Source: an uncultured Collinsella sp. (GTDB taxonomy: Bacteria > Actinomycetota > Coriobacteriia > Coriobacteriales > Coriobacteriaceae). From it: a stretch of 11,124 nucleotides of DNA. The stretch spans positions 1 through 11,124 of the forward strand of contig CAUDCB010000058.1 of NCBI GenBank assembly GCA_958447915.1, read 5' to 3'. Positions 1 to 8,802 of the stretch are shown here, piece after piece. Below the pieces are notes generated by a model. The model searched no databases, had not been told where the DNA came from, and saw nothing but the letters and a program-made list of their open reading frames with translations. How positions within the stretch are numbered: the stretch's first letter is position 1; every line of letters starts with the position of its first letter. Position numbers and translations under genes: made by a program.

Positions 1-75
1 TCCGTTATGGGCGCCGCCTTTTTTGTGGGTACATACATCCATAAGGTACCAACCCGGGTTAGGGGAGTGATCGTT

Positions 76-579
76 ATGGACAAAACTGCGTTCTTTACCA
101 TGCCGAGTGGTCTGTACGTGGTGAGCGCTGCGGCAGACGGGCTGCGCGCCGGCTGCGTCATCAACACTGCGGTGCAGGTGACGTCCGCGCCGCCGTGCAT
201 CTCGGTTACCGTGAATAAGGACAACGTCACCTCGGGCGTCATCGCATCGGCCAAAGCGTTCGCGCTGACCGTGATCGATCAGACCGCTGACATGCTCTAC
301 ATCGGTAACTTTGGGTTCCGCACCAGCAGCGATTATGACAAGTTTGCCAAGTACGAGACCCGCGAGACGGCTCTGGGCATGCCCTATGTGCCCGAGCACG
401 CGGCGGCCCTGTTTAGCTGCCGTTTGATCGACACTGTGGATGTGGGCACGCATCTGCTGTTTATCGGCGAGGTCGAGGATGCCGAGCGCCTGAGCGACGA
501 GACACCGCTCACCTACGACTACTACCACAAGGTCCTGAAGGGCAAGACGCCTCCGAAGGCCTCGTCCTATCAAGGCTAG
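76..579 (+). CDS. Flavin reductase-like domain protein (probable NADH:rubredoxin oxidoreductase half of a split Hrb)
   Basis: A 167-residue cytoplasmic protein of the FMN-binding split-barrel (flavin reductase-like) family. It starts MDKTAFFTMPSGLYVVSA, the usual opening of this fold. Further family features are INTAVQVTSAPP (about residues 33-44), where FMN is normally bound, and VNKDN (about 50-54). The end, LTYDYYHKVLKGKTPPKASS, strongly resembles the linker that joins the flavodomain to the rubredoxin domain in fused high-molecular-weight rubredoxins of acetogens. Here the protein stops at that linker and a separate rubredoxin-like gene follows 89 nt later. Known for the family: FMN-dependent transfer of electrons from NADH to rubredoxin, which feeds flavodiiron proteins or rubrerythrins. 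The ATG at 76 is chosen because AGGGGAG (61-67) lies 8 nt upstream; the frame is open back to 7 but has no good RBS there. A perfect palindrome, AACCCGGGTT (51-60), sits just before the RBS; its role is unknown. No signal peptide or membrane segment is seen. Confidence 0.85.
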   Translation: MDKTAFFTMPSGLYVVSAAADGLRAGCVINTAVQVTSAPPCISVTVNKDNVTSGVIASAKAFALTVIDQTADMLYIGNFGFRTSSDYDKFAKYETRETALGMPYVPEHAAALFSCRLIDTVDVGTHLLFIGEVEDAERLSDETPLTYDYYHKVLKGKTPPKASSYQG

Positions 580-596
580 AATTGTTGTAAAAACAC

Positions 597-624
597 TTGC
601 ATTATTTTATTGAGAACATATACT
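597..624 (+). promoter_or_regulatory. Candidate sigma-A promoter for the rubredoxin-like gene
   Basis: TTGCAT (597-602), a 16-nt spacer and TATACT (619-624) form a plausible -35/-10 pair in an AT-rich gap between two GC-rich genes. The predicted start of transcription near 631 would leave a leader of about 38 nt before the ATG at 669. This suggests the rubredoxin-like gene can be expressed apart from the upstream flavin reductase gene, although read-through is also possible because no terminator is seen between them. Confidence 0.5.
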
Positions 625-668
625 AATAAGCGAAGTACATCACCAGTCACGTTCGAGAGGAGAACATC

Positions 669-812
669 ATGGCTGAGGAGAAGAAGACGTATAAGTTCGT
701 GTGCGTCGTTTGCGGTTACGAGGTTGAGGTCGATACGCCCGAGCTGCCCGAGGATTATGTGTGCCCGGTGTGCGGCGTCGGTCCCGATCAGTTTGAGCTC
801 GTCGAGGAGTAG
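669..812 (+). CDS. Small rubredoxin-like protein with a shortened central loop
   Basis: A 47-residue electron carrier with two CxxC knuckles: Cys12-Val-Val-Cys15-Gly-Tyr and Cys32-Pro-Val-Cys35-Gly. These would bind one Fe(SCys)4 centre. The end, CPVCGVGPDQFELVEE, matches the C-terminus of classical rubredoxins (CPxCGxGKDxF). Classical rubredoxins have about 29 residues between the two knuckles; this one has 16, so a good part of the middle is missing, nearer to the spacing of rubrerythrin-type rubredoxin domains. The gene is a real unit: AGAGGAG (656-662) lies 6 nt before the ATG, a promoter candidate lies upstream, and a strong terminator follows. Its placement directly behind the flavin reductase-like gene implies that it is the electron acceptor of that enzyme. 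Downstream use in oxygen or peroxide reduction is inference. It is easily missed because of its size. Confidence 0.9.
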   Translation: MAEEKKTYKFVCVVCGYEVEVDTPELPEDYVCPVCGVGPDQFELVEE

Positions 813-851
813 CTCGCAGGCACACGGCGAAAGCTGAACATAGCTCTGTCC

Positions 852-891
852 AAGGGCCCCGGTCGGTCATCCCGGCCGGGGCCCTTTTCTT
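852..891 (+). terminator. Strong intrinsic terminator of the rubredoxin-like gene
   Basis: A near-perfect GC-rich hairpin: arms AAGGGCCCCGG and CCGGGGCCCTT, extended inward by T·G and CGG/CCG pairs around a TCATC loop. The 3' arm runs directly into TTTTCTT (885-891). It lies 39 nt after the stop codon. The T-run is only on the + strand side, so it serves the rubredoxin-like gene and not the convergent transporter gene. Confidence 0.9.
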
Positions 892-902
892 CCGTCCCCA
901 AG

Positions 903-928
903 GGATCGCGGCTGCTGTTAGCCGATCC
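903..928. repeat. Small bulged inverted repeat in the convergent intergenic region
   Basis: GGATC (903-907) and GGCT (910-913) pair with AGCC (920-923) and GATCC (924-928), giving 9 bp with a 2-nt bulge and a 6-nt loop. There is no T-run on either side. It may be a degenerate terminator or chance; no function can be assigned. Confidence 0.35.
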
Positions 929-952
929 TGTCTGTCGTGAGCCCGGCCGACC

Positions 953-1020
953 GTTTGTCTTAACCTGTAACATCTAGACATCAAAAGCGGGTCTAGATGT
1001 TACAGATCGAGACGTTTGCC
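953..1020. repeat. Intergenic palindromic repeat, copy 1 (REP-like)
   Basis: The arms CTGTAACATCTAGAC (965-979) and GTCTAGATGTTACAG (991-1005) are perfect 15-bp complements around an 11-nt loop. GTCT (957-960) and AGAC (1010-1013) extend the dyad after an interruption. The right flank, TGTTACAGATCGAGACGTTT (998-1017), recurs almost exactly at 9888-9907 and 9968-9987, so this is a dispersed family. The copy lies between two convergent genes, 19 nt downstream of the transporter's stop codon. It could help stop or stabilise the transporter transcript, but it has no T-run. No transposase gene is nearby. Confidence 0.85.
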
Positions 1021-1039
1021 TGGGTAGGTGCCCCGCCCA

Positions 1040-2296
1040 TCACATCCCTGTCAACAACACGACATCGAGAATCGTCACGACGACACCGATCCCTACAAGC
1101 AGCGCGTTGAGCGGGCGCGAGTTGGCGTATTTGTCCATGACACGGCGTGAGCTGGTGAGTCGTATGAGCACAAAGACCGTAATCGGCAGCTGAAGTGACA
1201 GCAGTGCCTGACTCCAGATGAGACCTTCAAAAGGATTCGGGACGACCAAGCACGCCGCCACTGCACCGACGAAACAGGCTGCCACCCCGATCGAAGAATG
1301 TCGGTCGTGGATGTCGTATTCCTCGTCGAACATGCCCGCGGTGATGGTGCCCGCTGCCATGCCCGCTGTCACGCTACTCGAGAGGCCCGCGAACAGCAGC
1401 GCTACCGCAAAGATGGTCGAGCTCGCCGGGCCCAAGATGGGGGAGAGCGTGGCCGCCGCGACGGCGAGGTCGTCTACGACAATGCCGTGCGCAAAGAAGG
1501 TCGTTGCGGCCAGGATGACCATGGCCGAGTTGATTGCCCAGCCCACGCCCATCGAAAAGAGTGTGTCGAAGAGCTCGTAGCGCAGACGTTCTTCGATAAC
1601 CTGCTCGCCTTGGCCTTCGAAGTGCATGGATTGGATGACCTCGGAGTGCAGGAAGAGATTGTGGGGCATAACGACCGCGCCTAGGACACTTACGATAATC
1701 GCGGCCGAGCCGGTGGGCATACTGGGCGTGATCCAGCTTGCGGCGGCCTGCGGCCAGTCGACCTTGACCAGCGCGAGCTCGGCCAAAAACGAGAGTCCTA
1801 CCACGCCTACGAAGGCGATGATCCATCGCTCGGCGCGCTTGTAGGAGCTCGTCATGAGCATCGCCATCGATACTGCCGCCACGATGACGCAGCCCGCGCG
1901 CACGGGCAGCCCAAAGAGCATCTGGAGCGCGATCGCACCGCCCAGGACTTCGGCCATGGTGGTGGCGATGGTCGCGAGATAGGCACTGCCGAGCGCCGCG
2001 CGCCCAACGAAGCGGGGGAGGTAACGTGTCGTGGCCTCGGCAAGACAGGCGCCCGTGGCGATACCCAGGTGTGCCGCGTTGTGCTGCAGCGCGATGAGCA
2101 TAATCGTGGACAGCGTGACGATCCACAGCAGCGCGTAGCCAAACTGCGAGCCCGCGGCCATATTGGAGGCCCAGTTGCCCGGGTCGATAAAGCCGACGGT
2201 CACGAGCAGCCCGGGGCCGATATGCCGCGCAATGTCTAGGCCTCCGTGACCACCAGTGCGTCGGGAGCCAAAGTGTTGTTTGAGATGGTTGAGCAT
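1040..2296 (-). CDS. mntH: Nramp-family divalent metal (Mn2+/Fe2+) transporter, H+-coupled
   Basis: A 418-residue integral membrane protein with about 11 hydrophobic segments, the normal size for bacterial MntH. TM1 carries the signature DPGN (residues 38-41; Asp38 and Asn41 are metal ligands in Nramp structures). TM6 carries A207-V-V-M210-P-H212-N, with the Ala and Met that complete the metal site; the Met favours Mn2+ and Fe2+ over Ca2+ and Mg2+. TM3 has the conserved Glu in TTMAEVLGGAIAL (Glu116), and SSSVTAGMAAG (about 306-316) matches the TM8 region. The substrate is taken in with protons. The start is supported by AGGAA on the - strand (2307-2303), 6 nt before the ATG. The gene is divergent from gltB and convergent with the rubredoxin-like gene, so it is probably monocistronic. 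Regulation by a manganese sensor (MntR/DtxR type) is usual for the family; dyads overlap the promoter candidate here, but I could not match them to a known consensus. Confidence 0.93.
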   Translation of the reverse strand: MLNHLKQHFGSRRTGGHGGLDIARHIGPGLLVTVGFIDPGNWASNMAAGSQFGYALLWIVTLSTIMLIALQHNAAHLGIATGACLAEATTRYLPRFVGRAALGSAYLATIATTMAEVLGGAIALQMLFGLPVRAGCVIVAAVSMAMLMTSSYKRAERWIIAFVGVVGLSFLAELALVKVDWPQAAASWITPSMPTGSAAIIVSVLGAVVMPHNLFLHSEVIQSMHFEGQGEQVIEERLRYELFDTLFSMGVGWAINSAMVILAATTFFAHGIVVDDLAVAAATLSPILGPASSTIFAVALLFAGLSSSVTAGMAAGTITAGMFDEEYDIHDRHSSIGVAACFVGAVAACLVVPNPFEGLIWSQALLSLQLPITVFVLIRLTSSRRVMDKYANSRPLNALLVGIGVVVTILDVVLLTGM

Positions 2297-2343
2297 GGTC
2301 GATTCCTGTGTATGGGCGACGTGCCGTTTGCTTGACGCCGCAA

Positions 2344-2372
2344 AGGATACCCGTTTTGGACTTTAAAGTTAA
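2344..2372 (-). promoter_or_regulatory. Candidate promoter of mntH
   Basis: Read on the - strand, TTAACT (plus 2372-2367), a spacer of exactly 17 nt and TATCCT (plus 2349-2344) each match 4 of 6 consensus positions. Transcription would start near 2337, giving a leader of about 40 nt. That is too short for a yybP-ykoY-type manganese riboswitch, so control is more likely by a protein repressor. Confidence 0.45.
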
Positions 2373-2383
2373 CCATGACTAAC
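2360..2383. promoter_or_regulatory. Two overlapping dyads over the mntH -35 region (candidate metal-repressor operator)
   Basis: ACTTTAAAGT (2360-2369) is a perfect 10-bp palindrome. Overlapping its end, GTTA (2368-2371) and TAAC (2380-2383) form an inverted repeat centred on CATG (2374-2377). Both overlap the -35 candidate of mntH at 2367-2372, so a bound protein would block that promoter. A DtxR/MntR-type regulator is inferred only from the gene controlled; the sequence is not a clear match to a known box. Confidence 0.35.
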
Positions 2384-2398
2384 AAAATAATTGCGTGC

Positions 2399-2430
2399 GT
2401 TACGCGATTGTTTCGAAACGGGCGGGAAAC
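2399..2430. promoter_or_regulatory. Symmetric GTTAC/GTTTC-GAAAC/GAAAC cluster upstream of gltB (candidate nitrogen-regulator operator)
   Basis: Four pentamers are regularly spaced: GTTAC (2399), 6 nt, GTTTC (2410), directly abutting GAAAC (2415), 6 nt, GAAAC (2426). The centre GTTTCGAAAC is a perfect palindrome. GTnAC and GAAAC half-sites with 6-nt spacing resemble GlnR boxes of other actinobacteria, which control nitrogen genes including glutamate synthase, but the order here differs from the classical GTnAC-n6-GAAAC. The cluster lies about 70-100 nt before the gltB start, suiting control of that operon. TAGTAT (2452-2457) could be a gltB -10 element, but I find no convincing -35 partner. 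Confidence 0.35.
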
Positions 2431-2498
2431 ACAGCGGGCCGGCGATGCTCCTAGTATGCCTATTCAACTGACTGTCTCATATCTAGGGGAGGATCGCG

Positions 2499-5400
2499 AT
2501 GCAGGCAGATTCCGCTCAGCAGCAGGGCCTTTATCGCCCCGAATTCGACCACGATGCATGTGGCATCGGCGCGCTTGCCGATATCAACGGTGAGCGCCAT
2601 CACCAGATTCTGGACGATGCGCTGTCCATTCTGGTCAACTTGGAGCACCGCGGCGGCACGGGACTCGAGAAGAACACCGGCGATGGCGCTGGCATCCTGT
2701 TCCAGGTTCCGCATCACTTTTTTCGTAAAGAGGCCCAAAAGTGCGGCCAGATTCTGCCGGCAGAGGGCGACTATGGCGTGGCCATGCTGTTCTTCCCGCA
2801 GGACGACAAGGGCGTAGAGGATGCCCGTCGCGTGTTTGAGGAGGGCTGCGCCGAGGCCGGCGTGCTGCTGCTCTTTTGGCGCGAGGTGCCCGTCGACCCG
2901 CACGACCTGGGTGAGACGGCCCGTGCCTGCATGCCTACTATCCTGCAGGCCTTCCTGGGCCGCCCCGACGACACGCCGGCAGGTGACGCCTTCGAGCGTC
3001 GCCTGTACGTGTGCCGCCGCACTATCGAGAAAAAGGCCGACGCCGAGTTTGCCCTGCGCGACAAGATCTTCTATGTGTGCTCCATGAGCTCGCGCACTAT
3101 CGTGTACAAGGGCATGCTGGTCGCCACGCAGATGCGCCGCTTCTTCATCGATCTTAACGACGCCGCCGTCAAGACGGCCGTGGCACTCGTCCACTCGCGC
3201 TACTCCACCAACACCACGCCCAGTTGGGAGCGCGCGCACCCCAACCGCCTTATCATTCACAACGGCGAGATCAACACCCTCAAGGGCAACGTCAACTGGA
3301 TTCGCGCCCGCGAGCCCAACCTGTACAGCCCTGTGCTGCAGCACGACCTTGAGCACGTGATGCCCATCATCAACCGCGAGGGCTCCGATTCTGCGATTCT
3401 GGACAATGTGCTTGAGTTCCTGGTCATGAACGGTCGCCCGCTCACGCGTGCCGCATCCATGTTGCTGCCCGAGCCGTGGGACCACAACGACAGCCTGAGT
3501 GAGGAGCGCCGCGCCTACGACGCTTACCAGTCCATGCTCATGGAGCCGTGGGACGGTCCTGCCGCTATCGCCTTTACCGACGGTCGCACGCTGGGCGCCG
3601 CCCTCGACCGTAACGGCCTGCGTCCCGCCCGCTACTATGTGACGCGTGACGGTCGCTTTATGCTGGCAAGCGAGGTGGGCACCATCGAGGTGAGCCCCGA
3701 GAACATCCTGACGAGCGGCTGTCTGGGGCCGGGCCAGATGCTCGAGGTCGACTTTGCCCGCGGGCGCGTCATCTACAACGATGAGCTGCGCGCCCGCTAT
3801 GCCAAGGAAAAGCCCTACCGTGATTGGATTGCCGAGGAGACGCTGACCGTTGACGCGCTCGATGGGCCCGTTGCGGCAACGCCCGCCGAGGACGCCGAGG
3901 TGCCCGCCGCCGTGCGTATGGCCAAGCTCGGCTACCACTGGGATGACGTCGACGAGGTCGTGCGTCCCATGGCCCAGCAGGGCAAGGCGCCACTCGCCTC
4001 GATGGGCATCGATGCGCCACTGGCCTGCCTGTCAAAGAAGACGCGCTCGTTCTTTGACTACTTCTATCAGCTGTTCGCCCAGGTCACGAACCCGCCCATC
4101 GACGCCCTTCGCGAGCATATGGTCACTTCGACCACGCTCTACCTAGGCAACCACGGTAACCTGCTCGAGGATTCCCGCACGGCCTGCCAGCTGGTTCGCC
4201 TGGAGCGTCCGCTGCTGAGCGAGGAGGAGTTTGACCGCATCTGCGCCATCGCCCGTGTGGGCTTTGAGACCCACCGTTTCCGTGCCGTGTACCGCCGCGA
4301 TGCCGGCGAGGGCGCGCTGCAGGCTGCGCTCAAGCAGCTTGCAGAGAACGTTGAGGCCGCGGTCCGCGACGGCGTGAACATCGTGGTGTTGAGCGATCGT
4401 GCCGCTGCGGGCGAGGTGCCCGTGCCGTCGCTGCTCGCTGTGGGCTGCGTGCACAACCACCTGATCCGCGCCGGCGTGCGTACCTTTGCCGACATCGTGG
4501 TGGAGTGCGGCGACGCCGTGTCCCCGCATGACTTTGCGGCACTGGTGGGCTACTCCGCGAGCGGCATCTATCCGTACAACGCACATGCGTGCATCCGCGA
4601 TCTGGCGGCACGCGGCGACCTGGACGTGACGGCCGAGCAGGGCATCGCCAACTACAACAAGGCTGCGACCGCCGGTATCGTCTCCATCATGTCCAAGATG
4701 GGCATCTCCACGGTGCAGAGCTACCATTCGGCGCAGATCTTCGAGGCTGTGGGCTTTACGCCGGAGTTCGTCAACGCGTACTTCGTCGGCACGGTGAGCC
4801 GTGTGGGCGGTATGGGTGTCGAGGACGTTGAGCGCGAGCAAAACGAGCGCTACGACGCCGCGCTCGCTATCCTTAAGAGCCCGGCTCTCGATCAGCTGCC
4901 CACGCTGGGTCTGACCAAGTGGCGCCCGCTCGGTGGCGAGGATCACCTGATCGATCCGCAGACTGTCTACTTGCTGCAGACCGCCTGCCGTGAGGACAGC
5001 TACGACACCTTTAAGGAGTACAGCGCCCGCCTGCACCGCACCGGTCGTGCCGTGCGCCTGCGCGACCTGCTGGACTTTAATGCCAGCGGCCGTACCCCGG
5101 TGGCACTCGACGAGGTCGAGCCCGCGTTCAACATTGTCCGCCGCTTTAACACTGGCGCCATGTCGTATGGCTCCATCAGTAAGGAAGCACACGAGTGCAT
5201 GGCCATCGCCATGAACCGCTTGCATGGCCGTTCCAACTCGGGCGAGGGCGGTGAGGACCCGCGTCGCGAGACCCCGCTGGCTAACGGCGACTCCAAGAAC
5301 TCCGCGATTAAGCAGGTGGCGAGTGCGCGCTTTGGCGTGACGAGCCGCTACCTGTGCAGCGCCTTCGAGATTCAGATCAAGATGGCCCAGGGCGCCAAGC

Positions 5401-7196
5401 CCGGCGAGGGCGGACACCTCCCCGGCAAGAAGGTCTACCCCTGGATCGCCGAGGTCCGTCAGTCCACGCCTGGCATCGGCCTGATCTCGCCTCCGCCGCA
5501 CCACGATATTTACTCTATCGAGGACCTGGCAGAGCTGATCTTTGATCTTAAGAACGCCAACCCCGGCGCGCGCGTGTCGGTCAAGCTGGTCAGCGAGGCC
5601 GGCGTCGGCACCATCGCCACCGGTGTGGCCAAGGGCGCTGCCGACAAGATCTTGATCAGCGGCCACAATGGCGGCTCGGGTGCCGCTGCGCGCGACTCTA
5701 TCTGGCATGCGGGTCTGCCGCTGGAGCTTGGCCTTGCCGAGGCCCAGCAGACGCTGCTGCAAAACGGGCTGCGCTCACGCGTGGTGCTCGAGGCCGACGG
5801 CAAACTCATGGACGGCACCGACGTTGCCGTCGCCTGCTTGCTGGGCGCCGAGGAGTTTGGCTTTGCGACCATGCCGCTCATCTCCATGGGTTGCCTCATG
5901 CAGCGCGATTGCCAGCAGGATACCTGCCCCGCCGGCATCGCTACGCAAAACTGCCGCCTGCGTCGCGGCTTCCGCGGCAAGCCCGAGCACGTCGAGCACT
6001 TTATGCTCTTTGTTGCCGAGCAGCTGCGCGAGGTCATGGCGAGCCTGGGCTTCCGCACCGTCGACGAGATGGTCGGCCATCCCGAGTGCCTGCGCCAGAT
6101 CGAGGTCCCGGGCAACCGCAAGGCCAACCTGCTCGATCTGTCGCCCGTGCTGGCGAGCGCGACCTGCGAGTTCGGTGCTCATATCCCGGGTGCCGACGGT
6201 CGCCACTTCCTGCCGCAGATGGCCGCGGACAGTGAGCTCGACAAGACGCTCGACTCCACGTTGTTTGTGCCCTATACGGCCGATGCCCGTGCGCACCTGC
6301 GTCCGATTCGCTTCCGCGCCGATATCGCCAACGTCAACCGTTGCGTGGGCACCATCCTGGGCAACGCGGTGACCAAGGCGCATCCCGAGGGCCTGCCCGC
6401 CGGCTCCATCACCATCGATTGCGATGGCTCGGCCGGTCAGAGCTTTGGCGCCTTCTTGCCGCGCGGCATTACGCTCAACGTGTGCGGCGATGCCAACGAC
6501 TACTTTGGCAAGGGCCTTTCGGGCGGCGAGGTGTCGGTGCGCCCCAACCCGCATGCGACCTACAAGTTCGACGAGAACATCATCGTGGGCAACGTTGCGT
6601 TCTTTGGAGCCACGAGCGGCCGCGGCTTCATTAACGGTCTGGCCGGCCAACGCTTTGGCGTGCGCAACTCCGGTGCCACCGTGGTGGTCGAGGGCTGCGG
6701 TAACCATGGCTGCGAGTACATGACGGGCGGTCTGGCGCTCATCCTGGGCGAGGTCGGGCAGAACTTCGCCGCCGGCATGACGGGTGGCGTGGCCTATGTC
6801 TTTGACCAGTACGGCACGCTCGATACCCGTGTGAACCACGAGAGCGTTGAGCTCAAGGCCCCGACGGCCGGCGAGCTGGCGCAGGTTCGCGAGCTTATCC
6901 AGGAACACGTGGACGCGACGCAGAGTCCGCGCGGCATCAAGCTGCTCTACAGCTTTGAGACGATGAGCAAGCACTTTGTGAAGGTCATTCCGACCGAGTA
7001 CGAGCGCGTGCTGGCGATTGTCGCCGCGGGCGAGGCCGTGGGAAAGACACATGCGCAGGCCGAGGAGTTGGCGTTTGACATCGTGACCGGTCGCGCGAGC
7101 GCCGCGGATGTCGCTCGCTTCGATGCCGCGGGCGGTGCTGCGGGCGCTGTGTCCGTGGCTGCCAGCCCTGTTGCTTCGACCAAGAAGGAGGCGTAA
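2499..7196 (+). CDS. gltB: Glutamate synthase (NADPH), large (alpha) subunit
   Basis: A 1565-residue enzyme subunit, slightly longer than the usual ~1500. It takes the amide of glutamine and, with electrons from GltD, converts 2-oxoglutarate to glutamate in the cytoplasm. Domains in order: class II glutamine amidotransferase (about 21-440), with Cys21 in HDACGIG becoming the N-terminal nucleophile after removal of a 20-residue propeptide, and NGEINTLKGN at 255-264; the central domain (about 480-790); the FMN/2-oxoglutarate synthase barrel (about 850-1230), opening with GAMSYGSISKEA near 886 and including KPGEGGHLPGKKV; and the GxGxG beta-helix domain (about 1280-1480). Cys1132, Cys1138 and Cys1143 (C-x5-C-x4-C, followed by PAGIATQN) ligate the 3Fe-4S cluster. 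The last ~35 residues are an Ala-rich tail. The start is fixed by AGGGGAGG (2485-2492), 6 nt upstream. All catalytic motifs seen are intact. gltD follows after 5 nt. The divergent upstream region holds a candidate nitrogen-regulator site. Confidence 0.98.
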   Translation: MQADSAQQQGLYRPEFDHDACGIGALADINGERHHQILDDALSILVNLEHRGGTGLEKNTGDGAGILFQVPHHFFRKEAQKCGQILPAEGDYGVAMLFFPQDDKGVEDARRVFEEGCAEAGVLLLFWREVPVDPHDLGETARACMPTILQAFLGRPDDTPAGDAFERRLYVCRRTIEKKADAEFALRDKIFYVCSMSSRTIVYKGMLVATQMRRFFIDLNDAAVKTAVALVHSRYSTNTTPSWERAHPNRLIIHNGEINTLKGNVNWIRAREPNLYSPVLQHDLEHVMPIINREGSDSAILDNVLEFLVMNGRPLTRAASMLLPEPWDHNDSLSEERRAYDAYQSMLMEPWDGPAAIAFTDGRTLGAALDRNGLRPARYYVTRDGRFMLASEVGTIEVSPENILTSGCLGPGQMLEVDFARGRVIYNDELRARYAKEKPYRDWIAEETLTVDALDGPVAATPAEDAEVPAAVRMAKLGYHWDDVDEVVRPMAQQGKAPLASMGIDAPLACLSKKTRSFFDYFYQLFAQVTNPPIDALREHMVTSTTLYLGNHGNLLEDSRTACQLVRLERPLLSEEEFDRICAIARVGFETHRFRAVYRRDAGEGALQAALKQLAENVEAAVRDGVNIVVLSDRAAAGEVPVPSLLAVGCVHNHLIRAGVRTFADIVVECGDAVSPHDFAALVGYSASGIYPYNAHACIRDLAARGDLDVTAEQGIANYNKAATAGIVSIMSKMGISTVQSYHSAQIFEAVGFTPEFVNAYFVGTVSRVGGMGVEDVEREQNERYDAALAILKSPALDQLPTLGLTKWRPLGGEDHLIDPQTVYLLQTACREDSYDTFKEYSARLHRTGRAVRLRDLLDFNASGRTPVALDEVEPAFNIVRRFNTGAMSYGSISKEAHECMAIAMNRLHGRSNSGEGGEDPRRETPLANGDSKNSAIKQVASARFGVTSRYLCSAFEIQIKMAQGAKPGEGGHLPGKKVYPWIAEVRQSTPGIGLISPPPHHDIYSIEDLAELIFDLKNANPGARVSVKLVSEAGVGTIATGVAKGAADKILISGHNGGSGAAARDSIWHAGLPLELGLAEAQQTLLQNGLRSRVVLEADGKLMDGTDVAVACLLGAEEFGFATMPLISMGCLMQRDCQQDTCPAGIATQNCRLRRGFRGKPEHVEHFMLFVAEQLREVMASLGFRTVDEMVGHPECLRQIEVPGNRKANLLDLSPVLASATCEFGAHIPGADGRHFLPQMAADSELDKTLDSTLFVPYTADARAHLRPIRFRADIANVNRCVGTILGNAVTKAHPEGLPAGSITIDCDGSAGQSFGAFLPRGITLNVCGDANDYFGKGLSGGEVSVRPNPHATYKFDENIIVGNVAFFGATSGRGFINGLAGQRFGVRNSGATVVVEGCGNHGCEYMTGGLALILGEVGQNFAAGMTGGVAYVFDQYGTLDTRVNHESVELKAPTAGELAQVRELIQEHVDATQSPRGIKLLYSFETMSKHFVKVIPTEYERVLAIVAAGEAVGKTHAQAEELAFDIVTGRASAADVARFDAAGGAAGAVSVAASPVASTKKEA

Positions 7197-7201
7197 GTGC
7201 C

Positions 7202-8683
<1,482 letters not shown>

Positions 8684-8708
8684 AGTAGTCGCCCGCAATC
8701 GAATCAAC

Positions 8709-8802
8709 AAGGGCTGTCCCCAACGGCCGGCACATAAGGAACGTCCCTAAGTGCCGGCAGTTGGGGACGTTCCTTTTCTGTCGGCATTCGGGGACACTCC
8801 TT
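8709..8802. repeat. Nested palindrome made of four ~24-bp repeat units
   Basis: The unit consensus is AAGGnnnGTCCCCnAnTGCCGGCA. Two units read on the + strand (8709-8733 and 8736-8759) and two on the - strand (8752-8775 and 8780-8802), the middle pair sharing a central TGCCGGCA. The inner pair forms a 40-bp palindrome with arms AAGGAACGTCCC and GGGACGTTCCTT. A competing fold pairs GTCCCCAA (8716-8723) and CCGGCAC (8727-8733) with GTGCCGG (8751-8757) and TTGGGGAC (8761-8768). Units differ at a few positions, so they are old copies and not a fresh duplication. From memory, GGGGACGTTCCTT-like motifs accompany IS200/IS605- or RAYT-type tyrosine transposases in several bacteria; no such gene is in this window. 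Confidence 0.8.
8736..8779 (+). terminator. Probable gltBD terminator formed by the inner palindrome
   Basis: Arms AAGGAACGTCCC (8736-8747) and GGGACGTTCCTT (8764-8775) close a long hairpin, followed by a short T-run (CCTTTTCT, 8772-8779). It lies 52 nt after the gltD stop and is the best terminator candidate behind the operon. The T-run is short and a competing hairpin uses part of the same sequence, so efficiency is uncertain. Confidence 0.5.

Noticed and set aside
7..75. N-terminal extension of the flavin reductase-like gene starting at ATG 7
   Set aside because: The extra 23 residues do not fit the family start and ATG 7 lacks an RBS, while ATG 76 has AGGGGAG at good spacing and begins with the family's usual opening.
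610..984. Arg/Ser-rich open frames across the rubredoxin-like gene and its terminator, including two on the - strand
   Set aside because: The true gene is the 47-residue frame at 669-812 with RBS, CxxC motifs and terminator. The other frames run through the terminator hairpin and palindromic repeat and have no protein-like features.
953..1020. CRISPR-like interpretation of the dispersed repeats
   Set aside because: The copies are palindromic, only three, and two of them lie about 9 kb from the first. There is no regular repeat-spacer pattern and no cas gene.
1218..2142. Open frames overlapping mntH on both strands
   Set aside because: The Nramp frame carries all family motifs along its length; the others are compositionally biased shadows.
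2297..2340. Manganese (yybP-ykoY) riboswitch in the mntH leader
   Set aside because: The leader predicted from the promoter candidate is about 40 nt, too short, and none of the conserved loop sequences are seen.
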